Positions 48,801-56,354 are shown, counted from the first letter of the stretch. The stretch is DNA of 64,000 nucleotides from an uncultured Bacteroidota bacterium (GCA_903834765.1 CAILKE010000055.1:62001-126000); one strand, 5' to 3'. Numbers and translations are program-made. The notes: generated by a model not told the origin, from the sequence alone.

Positions 48801-50356
48801 CATATATTCCTAATTACATTAATCGTAAACATGGCAGAGAGCCTGTTGTGATGGATTTGGAGGGAATGGATGAATTCTTAGGAGAAACTTATGGTATCAC
48901 AGTTTATCAAGAACAGGTAATGCGTTTGTCTCAAAAATTAGCAAACTTTACAAAAGGTGATGCCGATACGTTGCGAAAAGCAATGGGAAAAAAAGATCGT
49001 TACACATTGGATAAAATGAAAGGTAAGTTCATTGACAATTGTAAAGCAAATGGGCATGATCCTATTGTTTCTGAAAAAGTTTGGAAAGATTGGGAAGCTT
49101 TTGCTAGTTACGCTTTTAATAAATCTCATTCTACCTGTTATGCTTATGTAGCTTTTCAAACGGCCTATATTAAAGCGCATTACCCTTCCGAGTTTATGGC
49201 TTCTGTTTTAAATCATGCAGGTAGTATTGATGCCATTTCATTTTTAATGGAAGAGTGTAAACGAATGGGTGTAAAAGTATTAGGTCCAGATATTAATGAA
49301 GGTTTCGCTAAATTTGCAGTAATACCAGGTGGTACAGACATTCGTTTTGGAATGGGCGCTATTAAAGGAGTAGGAGAGAATACAGTAAATAATATTATAG
49401 AAGAACGAAATGCCAATGGAAAATTTGTTTCTGTTTTTGATCTAGCAAAACGTTTGGATAGTAAATGCGTTAATAAAAAATCGTTAGAAGGTTTAGCATT
49501 AGCCGGTGGATTTGATGCAATGGAAGGTATGCATCGCGCCATGTTTTTTACGCTTGATATGGATGGCCAAACATTGACAGATAAACTCATTAAATATAGT
49601 AATCAAATGGCTTTAGGGAATGATACAGCTCAAGCAAGTTTATTTGGTGGGGATGATGAAGTGGAAATTACAGAGCCTCAATTACCTACAAAAATTGAGC
49701 CTTGGAGCAAATTAGAAGAATTAGCGCGTGAAAAAGAAGTGGTAGGATTTTTTATTTCTGGACATCCCTTAGATCCATTCAAGTTAGTTATTAATCATAA
49801 ATGCAATGCGAATTGTGCTCAATTAAAAGCAGGCTTGGAACCATTTAAAGGCAAAGAAGTCACTTTTGGTGGTATTGTTACAGGCTCGGAACAGCGCACT
49901 AGTAAAACGGGTAATGCCTTTGGTAAATTAATTATTGAAGATTACCATGGTGCTTTGGAACTGATGTTGTTTGGAAAAGATTTTGTTGAGTTCAATAAAT
50001 TTATGGTGAAATCTTTATTTGTGTTTGTAAAAGCGAAAGTGCAAGAACGTTATGGTCAACCGGGTAGTTTAGAAATTAAAGTCCAAAAGATAGAATTATT
50101 AGAAACTGTTAAAGAAACAATCTTCACTAATATGAAATTAAAGATGGATATTAACGCGATTAATGAAGAAATGATTGCTAATATTGACGCTATTTTTAGC
50201 GCATCGCAAGGCAAATGTAATGTAGAGTTTTTTATAGAAGATGCTGTTGAAAATTTAAGCGTGAAGTTGCCTTCTAAAAGTCGTAAAATAGGAATTACAA
50301 GTGACTTAACGGCGGCATTAGATAAGATAGGAAACTTAAAGTATGAGTTAATTTAA
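45890..50356 (+). CDS. dnaE: DNA polymerase III alpha subunit with N-terminal proofreading exonuclease
   Basis: A 1488-residue fusion. Residues 1-195 are a DEDDh 3'-5' exonuclease of the DnaQ type: FDTETTG with Asp6 and Glu8, CGHNIEFDINIIGAELLR, and AHNAAFDVTATAKAFF. After a linker comes the PHP domain (HLHNHTQFSVLQS near residue 252). The C-family polymerase core follows, with GPGRGSAAGS, the catalytic PDIDIDFDDEGR near residue 710, and NALYRPGPIAYIPNYI. The C-terminus has an OB-fold segment (EVTFGGIVTG). It would replicate and proofread in one chain. It is read as a single uninterrupted frame, so the fusion is genuine and not an assembly artefact. Confidence 0.95.
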   Translation: MFLIFDTETTGLPRDYKAPLTDSDNWPRMVQVAWQLHDFNGNLIKSNSIIIKPEGYTIPFNAVQIHGITNERAIEEGQDLKTVLNEFVEVVNQTQYLCGHNIEFDINIIGAELLRCGLPEILTEKLFIDTKNDETTAYCAIPGGRGGKFKWPTLTELYAKLFNESFAEAHNAAFDVTATAKAFFEIIKRGITKVKEIAPTDLQIINYVAPDLTALYQHEQNWKDRKNQKVEVKTQKGEAKTSTVEVEKLNFTHLHNHTQFSVLQSTSDVKDLVKKAITYNMPAVALTDHGNMYGAFLFWQAIDKHNKSVKDANAEISKGEKEGDLQNELKCIIGCELFICKDHKDKSKQDNGYTQVFIAKNRVGYQNLSKLSSVGLIDGFYYVPRIDKDLLLQYKDGLIATTGSLQAEIPSLILNVGEEQAEEVFLWYKELFGDDFYVELNRHDLQEEDHVNSVLLKFAEKHNVKYFAANSNYYLDKKGFDAHDILLCVKDGEKKANPVGRGRGFRYGLPTKEFYFKSPKEMIALFKDMPEAIETTNEIVAKIEQFKLGRDILLPKFEIADNFIEANVLEIDASHERIIALKEKGWADKNFSLEAIEIQKAEMRVIAEQFIYMSHLTWEGARKRYPEMNDETKDRIAFELTTIERMGYPGYFLIVADFIAEARKMGVAVGPGRGSAAGSAIAYCLWITNVDPIKFDLLFERFLNPDRISMPDIDIDFDDEGRDKVIDYVINKYGANQVAQIITYGTMGGKSAIRDTARVLDLPLPDADRLAKLFPDSLDAKLKALLKPEGIDPKYLEKIKDKREVIDQSYSFRKLSEEKTPEADVLKQAYELEGCLRNTGIHACGVIITPDDMVKFVPVTKAKDSQMLVTQFDNSVAESAGLLKMDFLGLRTLTIIKDALKYIKENHGVDIDIDAIPLDDKKTYELFQRGETNGVFQYESAGMQKSLKDLKPDSFNDLIAMNALYRPGPIAYIPNYINRKHGREPVVMDLEGMDEFLGETYGITVYQEQVMRLSQKLANFTKGDADTLRKAMGKKDRYTLDKMKGKFIDNCKANGHDPIVSEKVWKDWEAFASYAFNKSHSTCYAYVAFQTAYIKAHYPSEFMASVLNHAGSIDAISFLMEECKRMGVKVLGPDINEGFAKFAVIPGGTDIRFGMGAIKGVGENTVNNIIEERNANGKFVSVFDLAKRLDSKCVNKKSLEGLALAGGFDAMEGMHRAMFFTLDMDGQTLTDKLIKYSNQMALGNDTAQASLFGGDDEVEITEPQLPTKIEPWSKLEELAREKEVVGFFISGHPLDPFKLVINHKCNANCAQLKAGLEPFKGKEVTFGGIVTGSEQRTSKTGNAFGKLIIEDYHGALELMLFGKDFVEFNKFMVKSLFVFVKAKVQERYGQPGSLEIKVQKIELLETVKETIFTNMKLKMDINAINEEMIANIDAIFSASQGKCNVEFFIEDAVENLSVKLPSKSRKIGITSDLTAALDKIGNLKYELI

Positions 50357-50423
50357 AAAACATCAATTTATTATCAAATAAATCAACAAAAGTGGTTAAA
50401 ATGGCCTTTTAGAAAATTAATTA

Positions 50424-51011
50424 TTATTCAATAATCAATTTTTTAGTTTCTAAAGAATTATCAGATTTAAAAGTGACAAAATATAAACCTGACTTTAATT
50501 TTTCTGTATTATAATATTTTGAGTAGTCACCAATATTAGCAGCCTTATTAGTTTCTATTTCATCAACGATTCGTCCTGTGACATCAAATAACGATACGCT
50601 TACTTTAGAGAACTGGGTAACTGAATAATCTAAATTTACAGAAGTTGTTGCTGGATTCGGACTAATACTGATTTTATTAATATGTTTAGCGATTTCGTTT
50701 AGACCAACAGTTGTTATTGTAATATTTTGACAAACTTGAGTTGTGCATGGAGGCAGCACTGATATATAAGTTAAACAAACCGAATATGTACCATCTGCTG
50801 AATAGGTATGAGATGTGTTTTGTCCAGTTCCAACACCCGTAGGACCATCACCCCATTGCCATCCATATAAGGATGTTGTGCCACTAGAGCCAATTGCAGA
50901 TACAGATACCGTTCCCGCTGATACAGTATAAGTGAATGATGCAGTACATTGTGCTTTTAAAAATGAAATATTTAAAAAGCATACAAAAATGAATAGTAAT
51001 TTATTTTTCAT
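50424..51011 (-). CDS. Small secreted protein: PKD domain plus type IX sorting domain
   Basis: A 195-residue exported protein with a signal peptide (ends near FLKAQ), one PKD domain (about residues 22-100; WQWGDGPTGVG, HTYSADGTYSVCLTY) and a type A sorting domain (ISISPNPATTSVNLDYS; KLKSGLYFVTFKSDNS). It is a candidate for secretion by the type IX machinery at 36-42 kb, with attachment to the cell surface. The PKD domain provides protein or glycan contacts, and no enzymatic domain is present. It is followed on the minus strand by dnaE in opposite direction, 67 bp apart. Confidence 0.88.
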   Translation of the reverse strand: MKNKLLFIFVCFLNISFLKAQCTASFTYTVSAGTVSVSAIGSSGTTSLYGWQWGDGPTGVGTGQNTSHTYSADGTYSVCLTYISVLPPCTTQVCQNITITTVGLNEIAKHINKISISPNPATTSVNLDYSVTQFSKVSVSLFDVTGRIVDEIETNKAANIGDYSKYYNTEKLKSGLYFVTFKSDNSLETKKLIIE

Positions 51012-51054
51012 AGATTGTTTTAAAGTTTATCAAATTTAATTTATTAATATTAAT

Positions 51055-52545
51055 TTACAAAGTATTTAATTTTAATTCAAAAGAAGTATGCTCTATATTG
51101 TTAGTAAAACTTATAAAAGTTGTCATCTTGGTAAAATAAATGTTTCCTTTTTGATCTTTGGCGCAATCTAAAAGTACGTTGTTTTCTAATCCTTTTTTGC
51201 CAACAAATACATAGTTGTAGCTTTTGTTTCCTATTAAAATATCTGTTTTTTTAACAACAAAAAAAGTATTACCAATATCGTCAATTGCCGTTTTAATGAC
51301 AACGGGATTTAATGGTTTTTTGAACATGAATGCATCAAAGTTACTAATGTTATCTAGGATAAATTTACCATAGGTATCACCTTTGGTGTAGCTAATAAAT
51401 TTCGGAATTGCTTTAGTCGCAATTAAAAAACGAGAAGGTATGATATCGTAATCTAATTCGTTGCGAGTAATGTCAATATGCCACGAACTATAGTAAACAA
51501 AGGTATTAGGAAGAGTTTGTTCATACATATCTGTCCACACATCAAATCCCGTTTCTGTTTTTTTGAAATCGCGAATTTTTAAATGATAAGAGTTTGTGAA
51601 CTTTTGGTTATTTGTTTGCAAGGGCAAAGCAATTAATTTTTCTGTCTTTGTAATCACTTCGCCTAAACTATCCATACAAATTAAAAATAGTTGATGGCGT
51701 TTAGAAAGGTTGATGAAATTGGACGTGTTATTTTTAAAGTCGATCATCTCTTTTTCATAGATACTTCCAATAACTGCAATACTCTTTGTTTTTTGGTCAT
51801 AGTTGGAATTGGAGTATAAATAATTTTTAGCATCGAGTTTTGAACCAAGGCGAGTGCCTTTAATTAGTTTTCCAGTAATTGCATTAATGCGCAGCATCCA
51901 TTGACCTTTTTTTGCCCCATCACTCACATTAACATAAACCATGAGGTAATTACTGTCAGCATAAACAACCGTTGCAAGATTGATGAATTCCCGCTCGAAA
52001 GCAAATTGCCATTTATCATCATATTCAAAGGGCTTTAGTAGAGACTTTAATTGATATTTATTCAAATAAAATTGAGTGCCACTTGTATCTTTACTCGTTC
52101 GAATTACATATAACGCTTGCTTATAAATATAAGTTTCATCGTTAAAAGCAAGGATTGAATTAATATGATTCGCATCATAATTATTAGTACTACATATTTT
52201 TCCTAAGGTATCATTTAAACGCAAAAGGGTAACTACATTTTTTTCGTCAGCTAATTGAAAATAAAAATTAATGACATCATGAACAGTGTCAACAGATGTT
52301 TCTAAATAGTCCATAGGCTTGTGTTTGCCTAAATTGAAATCTATACTATCTTTCAGATGCAGTGTTTGGTCAAACGCAAAGCATTTGAAAAGTAATTCAC
52401 TTTTTTGTTGCTCATAGCCATACACATATATTGTATGATGAAAATGTAATGAATTTGCAGATAATAAATTCTTCTTAAAACTTTGGGCTTTAGAAGTACC
52501 GCACAATATTAATAGAATATATAATATAAGTTGTTTAACATTCAT
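51055..52545 (-). CDS. Exported protein of unknown function
   Basis: A 496-residue protein with a signal peptide (LILYILLILCGTSKAQ) and no recognised domain. The remainder is strand-rich with aromatic repeats (HFHHTIYVYGYEQQKSELLF; YVNVSDGAKKGQWMLRINA), which suggests a beta-propeller or beta-rich fold, but I see no clear blade repeat. There is no C-terminal sorting domain, so it is likely periplasmic or outer-membrane associated. It shares a strand and a 43-bp gap with the small PKD protein gene and may be cotranscribed with it. Confidence 0.6.
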   Translation of the reverse strand: MNVKQLILYILLILCGTSKAQSFKKNLLSANSLHFHHTIYVYGYEQQKSELLFKCFAFDQTLHLKDSIDFNLGKHKPMDYLETSVDTVHDVINFYFQLADEKNVVTLLRLNDTLGKICSTNNYDANHINSILAFNDETYIYKQALYVIRTSKDTSGTQFYLNKYQLKSLLKPFEYDDKWQFAFEREFINLATVVYADSNYLMVYVNVSDGAKKGQWMLRINAITGKLIKGTRLGSKLDAKNYLYSNSNYDQKTKSIAVIGSIYEKEMIDFKNNTSNFINLSKRHQLFLICMDSLGEVITKTEKLIALPLQTNNQKFTNSYHLKIRDFKKTETGFDVWTDMYEQTLPNTFVYYSSWHIDITRNELDYDIIPSRFLIATKAIPKFISYTKGDTYGKFILDNISNFDAFMFKKPLNPVVIKTAIDDIGNTFFVVKKTDILIGNKSYNYVFVGKKGLENNVLLDCAKDQKGNIYFTKMTTFISFTNNIEHTSFELKLNTL

Positions 52546-52635
52546 CTAAACAAATATAATTAATTAAACAGAATGCTAAAACTACTTGCAAAAGCTTATT
52601 AAATTGGTTATTCTTGTAAACAAAAAAATCATAAT

Positions 52636-54726
52636 ATGAATTCTAAACTTTTTTTCATCCCTATTACAGCAGCCTTAGCATTAAGCGCTTGCAAATCTAA
52701 TCAGTCAGATTATAACAGTACTATCACTAAAACTAATCAAGACACTATTAAGAGTGATACATCTAAGCCATTTGAGTATGTAAGTGAACAGTTCGCTGAT
52801 CTAAGAATTTTGCGTTATGAAATTCCTGGATTTGATCAATTGTCTCTTCAACAAAAAGAGTTGTTGTATTATTTATCAGAAGCAGCATTATGCGGACGAG
52901 ACATTACATGGGATCAAAATTATAAATTCAATTTAACAGTTCGCAAAACTATTGACGCCATTGTTAATGGTTACAAAGGAGATGTGAATTCAGAAGACTA
53001 TAAAAAGTTTTTGGTATACTCTAAACGCGTGTGGTTTAGCAGAGGCATTCATCATCATTATGGTAGTGAGAAGTTCTTTCCAGAATGTTCTCAAGAATTT
53101 TTTGCACAACTAATTGCTTCTACTGAAGCATCTCAGTTGCCATTAAAATCAGGTGAGTCAATAAAAGATTTTGAAGCTCGTATATTGCCTATTATCTATG
53201 ATCCGAAAATAGCCCCTAAAAAAGTAAGTTTAGATGCCAGTAAAGATTTGATAACAAGTTCGGCTGTCAATTTTTACGAGGGAGTCAATCAAAAAGAAGC
53301 GATAGCTTTTTATGAAAAGCTAACCAATAAGACTGATACTATGCCTGTAATGATTGGTTTAAACAGCAAATTAATTAAAGAGAATGGTGTGATAAAAGAA
53401 AAAACTTGGAAAGTAGGAGGGATGTACACACAAGCTATTGAGAAAATTGTGTATTGGTTAGAGAAAGCATCTACTGTTGCAGAAAATCCTGAACAAAAAT
53501 TAGCCATCGATAAATTGGTGCAATTTTATAAATCAGGTTCTTTAAAAGATTTTGATGATTATAATATTGCTTGGGTAAAAGATACACAAAGTGCTATTGA
53601 TGTCACTAATGGGTTTATTGAAGTATACGAAGATCCATTAGGAAAAAAGGGTTCTTTTGAATCTGTTGTTTCGGTAAAAGATTTTGAAGCTTCTAAACGT
53701 ATTGCTACTATTGGTGCTAACGCTCAATGGTTTGAAGATAATTCAACATTGTTGCCACAGCATAAAAAGAAAAATGTGAAAGGAATCTCTGCAAAAGTAA
53801 TTAATGCAGTAATGGAAAGTGGCGATGCAGCGCCTTCTACACCAATTGGTATTAATTTACCAAACAATGAATGGATCAGAGAAACGCATGGTTCTAAATC
53901 TGTAAACTTAGGAAACATTGTGGAGGCTTATGAAAAAGCAGCTGGTGGAAGTGTTGTGAATGAATTTTATTACAATGATGCTATCAAGAAAAATGTATTG
54001 GAATATGCTGGTTTAGCAGATAAATTGCATACTGATATGCACGAAGTAATCGGTCACGCAAGCGGACAAATAGAACCAGGTATTGGCCAGCCTCACGAAA
54101 CATTAAAAAATTATGCATCTGCTTTAGAAGAAGGACGTGCCGATTTAGTTGCTTTGTATTATTTGATGGATCAAAAATTAGTTGAGTTAGGAGTGATGCC
54201 ATCACTCGATTATGGTAAAGCTTCTTACGATGAATACATCACAAAAGGATTAATGGTTCAATTATCTCGCTTAAAATTAGGCGATAACATTGAAGAAGCA
54301 CACATGCGTAATCGTCAAATGATTGCCAAATGGGCATTAGAAAAAGGCAAGAAAGACAAAGTGATTGAGAAAAAAGTAGAAAACGGTAAAACATTTTTTG
54401 TAATCAACGATTACTTAAAATTACGCGTGTTGTTTGGCGAATTATTAAAAGAATTACAGCGCATTAAATCTCAAGGAGATTACAAAGCCGGTAAAGATTT
54501 AATTGAAAATTACGGCGTAAAAGTAGATTTAGCGTTACACAAAGAAGTGTTGGAACGTTATAAAAAACTAGCAATGGCACCGTATCAAGGTTTTATTCAA
54601 CCAAAATTAGTACCTACTATGAAAGACGGAAAGATTGTAGATGTGAAAGTAGAATATCCTTCTAACTTCACCAATCAAATGTTGGAGTATAGTAAGAACT
54701 ATAGTTATTTACCTGCTATTAATTAA
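52636..54726 (+). CDS. Lipoprotein dipeptidyl-peptidase III family (M49) metallopeptidase
   Basis: A 696-residue lipoprotein: the signal LALSACKSNQ has the lipobox with Cys19. The M49 zinc site is HEVIGH (His469, Glu470, His474), and the third ligand is in EEGRADLVALYY near residue 498 (family consensus EECRAE; here Gly replaces Cys). M49 enzymes cleave dipeptides from the N-terminus of oligopeptides. It lies on the outside of the cytosol, attached to a membrane, unlike cytosolic eukaryotic DPP III. A terminator follows 24 bp after the stop. The gene borders the ORF6N array. Confidence 0.92.
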   Translation: MNSKLFFIPITAALALSACKSNQSDYNSTITKTNQDTIKSDTSKPFEYVSEQFADLRILRYEIPGFDQLSLQQKELLYYLSEAALCGRDITWDQNYKFNLTVRKTIDAIVNGYKGDVNSEDYKKFLVYSKRVWFSRGIHHHYGSEKFFPECSQEFFAQLIASTEASQLPLKSGESIKDFEARILPIIYDPKIAPKKVSLDASKDLITSSAVNFYEGVNQKEAIAFYEKLTNKTDTMPVMIGLNSKLIKENGVIKEKTWKVGGMYTQAIEKIVYWLEKASTVAENPEQKLAIDKLVQFYKSGSLKDFDDYNIAWVKDTQSAIDVTNGFIEVYEDPLGKKGSFESVVSVKDFEASKRIATIGANAQWFEDNSTLLPQHKKKNVKGISAKVINAVMESGDAAPSTPIGINLPNNEWIRETHGSKSVNLGNIVEAYEKAAGGSVVNEFYYNDAIKKNVLEYAGLADKLHTDMHEVIGHASGQIEPGIGQPHETLKNYASALEEGRADLVALYYLMDQKLVELGVMPSLDYGKASYDEYITKGLMVQLSRLKLGDNIEEAHMRNRQMIAKWALEKGKKDKVIEKKVENGKTFFVINDYLKLRVLFGELLKELQRIKSQGDYKAGKDLIENYGVKVDLALHKEVLERYKKLAMAPYQGFIQPKLVPTMKDGKIVDVKVEYPSNFTNQMLEYSKNYSYLPAIN

Positions 54727-54749
54727 GATATTAGTTTACAAATAATTTA

Positions 54750-54783
54750 AAAGCTCCTGCTATAACAGCAGGAGCTTTTTTTG
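54750..54783 (+). terminator. Intrinsic terminator after the M49 peptidase gene
   Basis: AAAGCTCCTGCT and AGCAGGAGCTTT form a 12-bp stem with a TATAA-type loop and a T run. It ends three bases before the start of leader A1 of the ORF6N array. Confidence 0.85.
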
Positions 54784-54836
54784 TGCTTGTTGTTAATAAC
54801 ACCGACAAGGGCAGAAAAATTAAGTGTTTTACAAAT

Positions 54837-54851
54837 GCTACAAATTGTAGC
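54837..54851. promoter_or_regulatory. Operator-like palindrome GCTACAAATTGTAGC upstream of ORF6N gene 1
   Basis: A perfect 15-bp palindrome located 23 bp before the -7 box; the corresponding site in gene 2 is GCTACAATTTGTAGC at 55606-55620, changed only at the central base. The position over the -33 region suits a repressor or activator site. Confidence 0.55.
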
Positions 54852-54873
54852 AGAAACCAACTATAAAATAAAT

Positions 54874-54881
54874 TATTTTTG
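54874..54881 (+). promoter_or_regulatory. Promoter box TATTTTTG for ORF6N gene 1
   Basis: An exact TAnnTTTG match, conserved in gene 2 at 55643-55650. No clear TTG lies at the ideal -33 spacing, so an activator may be needed. The transcript would begin about 35-40 bp before the ATG and include the 16-bp palindrome. Confidence 0.6.
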
Positions 54882-54894
54882 CTCCAAGAGAAAC

Positions 54895-54910
54895 TCACGC
54901 CATGGCGTGA
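54895..54910. repeat. Leader palindrome TCACGCCATGGCGTGA, ORF6N gene 1
   Basis: A perfect 16-bp palindrome, 14 bp before the ATG at 54925 and after the -7 box, so it would lie in the mRNA leader. The closest relative is 32885-32900 inside structured element A, which differs at one central base. At the same position in gene 2 is a different palindrome, 55662-55680. Confidence 0.6.
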
Positions 54911-54924
54911 TAATTTATAGAAAG

Positions 54925-55431
54925 ATGCAATTACAAGTGATTCAAACAAAAATTTATGAAGTAAGAGGACAAAAAGTTATGCTAGATTTTGATTTAGCGG
55001 AACTGTATGAAACTGAAACAAGACTTCTAAAAAGAGCAGTACGTAGAAATATCAAGCGTTTTCCTGATGATTTCATGTTTCAGATAACAAAGGAGGAATG
55101 TCAGCTTATCCCAAATTGGGATAACCTCCCAGGACGATTTAGCCCGTCAAGTCCTTTTGCCTTTACTGAACAAGGCGTGGCCATGTTAAGCGGCATATTA
55201 AATAGCGACAAAGCCATTGATGTAAATATTGCTATTATGAGAGCTTTTATTGCTTTAAAACAATTTGCTTTAACAAACACTGAATTAAATAATAAACTCA
55301 AAGAGCTTGAAAAAACATACAATAAACAGTTTAAAGATGTTTACGAAGCCATTAATTATTTACTGCAAAAAGATAAACAGGAAACAAGCCAAAAAGAGCG
55401 AAAGCAAATTGGCTATAAAAAAAATAGTTAG
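54925..55431 (+). CDS. ORF6N-domain protein 1
   Basis: A 168-residue protein starting at ATG 54925. An upstream in-frame extension to TTG 54781 runs through the promoter and leader repeat and is rejected. Residues 4-100 are an ORF6N/KilA-N-like domain: IYEVRGQKVMLDFDLAELYE, RAVRRNIKRFPDDFMFQIT, and the C-terminal SPFAFTEQGVAMLSGIL and VNIAIMRAFIALKQF. A helical, probably coiled tail follows. ORF6N proteins are found in phages and mobile elements and are thought to bind DNA; the target is unknown. The variable loop (residues about 60-72, QLIPNWDNLPG) is encoded by a DNA palindrome at 55106-55124. Confidence 0.88.
   Translation: MQLQVIQTKIYEVRGQKVMLDFDLAELYETETRLLKRAVRRNIKRFPDDFMFQITKEECQLIPNWDNLPGRFSPSSPFAFTEQGVAMLSGILNSDKAIDVNIAIMRAFIALKQFALTNTELNNKLKELEKTYNKQFKDVYEAINYLLQKDKQETSQKERKQIGYKKNS
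55106..55124. repeat. Coding-internal palindrome in ORF6N gene 1
   Basis: TTATCCCAAATTGGGATAA, a 19-bp palindrome with a single central base, falls in the codons for the loop just before the SPFAFTEQGV motif. Gene 2 has a palindrome of different sequence at the equivalent place. Confidence 0.6.
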
Positions 55432-55439
55432 TATAAAAT

Positions 55440-55482
55440 AATTTATAGCCACTGTCGGTGTTTTCACCAACAGCTATTTTTT
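55440..55482 (+). terminator. ORF6N cassette trailer B1, terminator-like hairpin
   Basis: CTGTCGGTG (55452-55460) and CACCAACAG (55465-55473) form a stem with TTTT loop, flanked by TAGC/CTA, then a T run, 8 bp after the gene 1 stop. The 43 bp are identical to B2 (56312-56354). Confidence 0.7.
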
Positions 55483-55554
55483 TCATCAGTTAATTTTGAT
55501 CTCCCACTACTTGGATATTACCGCCAGCAGTAGATGTATTAAATTGTTATTCTT
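55483..55554 (+). other. Linker between ORF6N cassettes
   Basis: About 70 bp between trailer B1 and leader A2. It resembles the linker after B2 (56355-56422), sharing a CTCC...ACCGCCAGCAG/ACCAGCAGCAG stretch and an AATTG end, so the trailer-linker-leader unit is repeated as a whole. No gene is seen here. Confidence 0.5.
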
Positions 55555-55652
55555 CTTGTTGGTGATAACACCAACAAGGGCAGAAAAATTAAGCAATTTA
55601 CAAATGCTACAATTTGTAGCAGTAGCCCACTATAAAATAAATTATTTTTGCT
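55555..55652 (+). repeat. ORF6N cassette leader A2 (98 bp)
   Basis: The counterpart of A1 with 10 differences in 98 bp. The 5' part forms CTTGTTGGTGATAACACCAA with its complement, a perfect inverted repeat. It includes operator-like GCTACAATTTGTAGC (55606-55620) and the box TATTTTTG (55643-55650). Confidence 0.8.
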
Positions 55653-55661
55653 TTAAACTGA

Positions 55662-55680
55662 TATCACAAAATGTGATACC
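55662..55680. repeat. Leader palindrome TATCACAAAATGTGATA of ORF6N gene 2
   Basis: A 17-bp palindrome followed by CC, in the mRNA leader 16 bp before the ATG at 55697. The 19 bases 55662-55680 are repeated exactly inside the coding sequence of the same gene (55911-55929). Confidence 0.7.
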
Positions 55681-55696
55681 ATATAATTGAGTTAAT

Positions 55697-56245
55697 ATGA
55701 AGCAAATAAAATCAGAACTACTAATACCCGAAGAAACCATAATAAAAAAGATTCTAGTTTTAAGGGGTGAAAAAATAATGCTTGATGTACATTTAGCGGA
55801 AATTTATGGAGTGGAAAACAGGGCTTTAAAACAGGCGGTAAGAAGAAATTTAGATTTATTTCCTCATGATTTTATGTTTATACTATCGGAGCAGGAGATC
55901 GAAATGGTGGTATCACAAAATGTGATACCTTCCAAGCAATCTTTAGGAGGAGCCAATCCTTTTGCGTTTACCGAAACGGGAGTTGCAATGTTATCAAGTG
56001 TTTTGAAAAGTAAAAGAGCCAGAGAAATAAATATTGCAATAATGAGAGCCTTTATTGCACTTCGTAAAATGATTTTAAGTAATACTGAGTTGAAATTAGA
56101 AATAGAATATATTAAAAAGAAAGTCATTAATCATGACAAAAACATCGAACTTGTTTTTCAGTATTTAGATGAATTATTAGAGAAAAAAACTATCAAAAAA
56201 CCTCGCACGAAAATAGGTTACAAAATCCCGAAGAAAACAAAATAA
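55697..56245 (+). CDS. ORF6N-domain protein 2
   Basis: A 182-residue protein, homologous to ORF6N protein 1 with roughly half of the residues identical by eye: VLRGEKIMLDVHLAEIYGVE, QAVRRNLDLFPHDFMFILS, NPFAFTETGVAMLSSVL, INIAIMRAFIALRKM. The first 15 residues are an extension that protein 1 lacks. A coiled-coil tail (EIEYIKKKVINHDKNIELV) ends it. The loop MVVSQNVIPSKQ is encoded by DNA carrying the palindrome that is also in the leader. It may recognise this DNA and regulate its own expression; this is a hypothesis. The gene is flanked by leader A2 and trailer B2. Confidence 0.88.
   Translation: MKQIKSELLIPEETIIKKILVLRGEKIMLDVHLAEIYGVENRALKQAVRRNLDLFPHDFMFILSEQEIEMVVSQNVIPSKQSLGGANPFAFTETGVAMLSSVLKSKRAREINIAIMRAFIALRKMILSNTELKLEIEYIKKKVINHDKNIELVFQYLDELLEKKTIKKPRTKIGYKIPKKTK
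55909..55929. repeat. Coding-internal palindrome in ORF6N gene 2
   Basis: A perfect 21-bp palindrome (GG + TATCACAAAATGTGATA + CC) in the codons for the variable loop of the ORF6N domain. Its last 19 bases are identical to 55662-55680 in the leader of the same gene. Confidence 0.75.
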
Positions 56246-56255
56246 ATATTTTTTC

Positions 56256-56287
56256 CACTTTTGGTTTTATCACCAACAGTGTTTTTA
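56256..56287 (+). terminator. Hairpin with T-rich tail after ORF6N gene 2
   Basis: CACTTTTGGT and ATCACCAACAGTG form an imperfect stem (CACT/AGTG and TTGGT/ACCAA), followed by TTTTTAT. It belongs to the same GTTGGTG/CACCAAC hairpin family as the leaders and trailers of this array. Confidence 0.55.
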
Positions 56288-56311
56288 TATCACATAGGCT
56301 TGTGGGAAAGT

Positions 56312-56354
56312 AATTTATAGCCACTGTCGGTGTTTTCACCAACAGCTATTTTTT
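56312..56354 (+). repeat. ORF6N cassette trailer B2, identical to B1
   Basis: 43 bp identical to 55440-55482, with the same stem CTGTCGGTG/CACCAACAG and T run. The following 68 bp (56355-56422) resemble the linker after B1 and hold no gene. Confidence 0.75.

Larger units (their letters stand above)
54786..54883 (+). repeat. ORF6N cassette leader A1 (98 bp)
   Basis: 88 of 98 positions match leader A2 (55555-55652). It contains the palindromic GTTGTTAATAACACCGACAA region, the GCTACAAATTGTAGC palindrome, and a -7 box TATTTTTG. The conserved leader precedes each ORF6N gene by about 40 bp. Confidence 0.8.

Noticed and set aside
54781-54924. Longer start (TTG 54781) for ORF6N gene 1
   Set aside because: It would translate the terminator tail, promoter and leader palindrome. 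The homology with ORF6N proteins begins at ATG 54925.
55496-55690. 64-codon open frame upstream of ORF6N gene 2
   Set aside because: It is made of the linker and leader repeat A2, crossing the promoter box and operator-like palindrome; a similar extension exists before gene 1 for the same reason.
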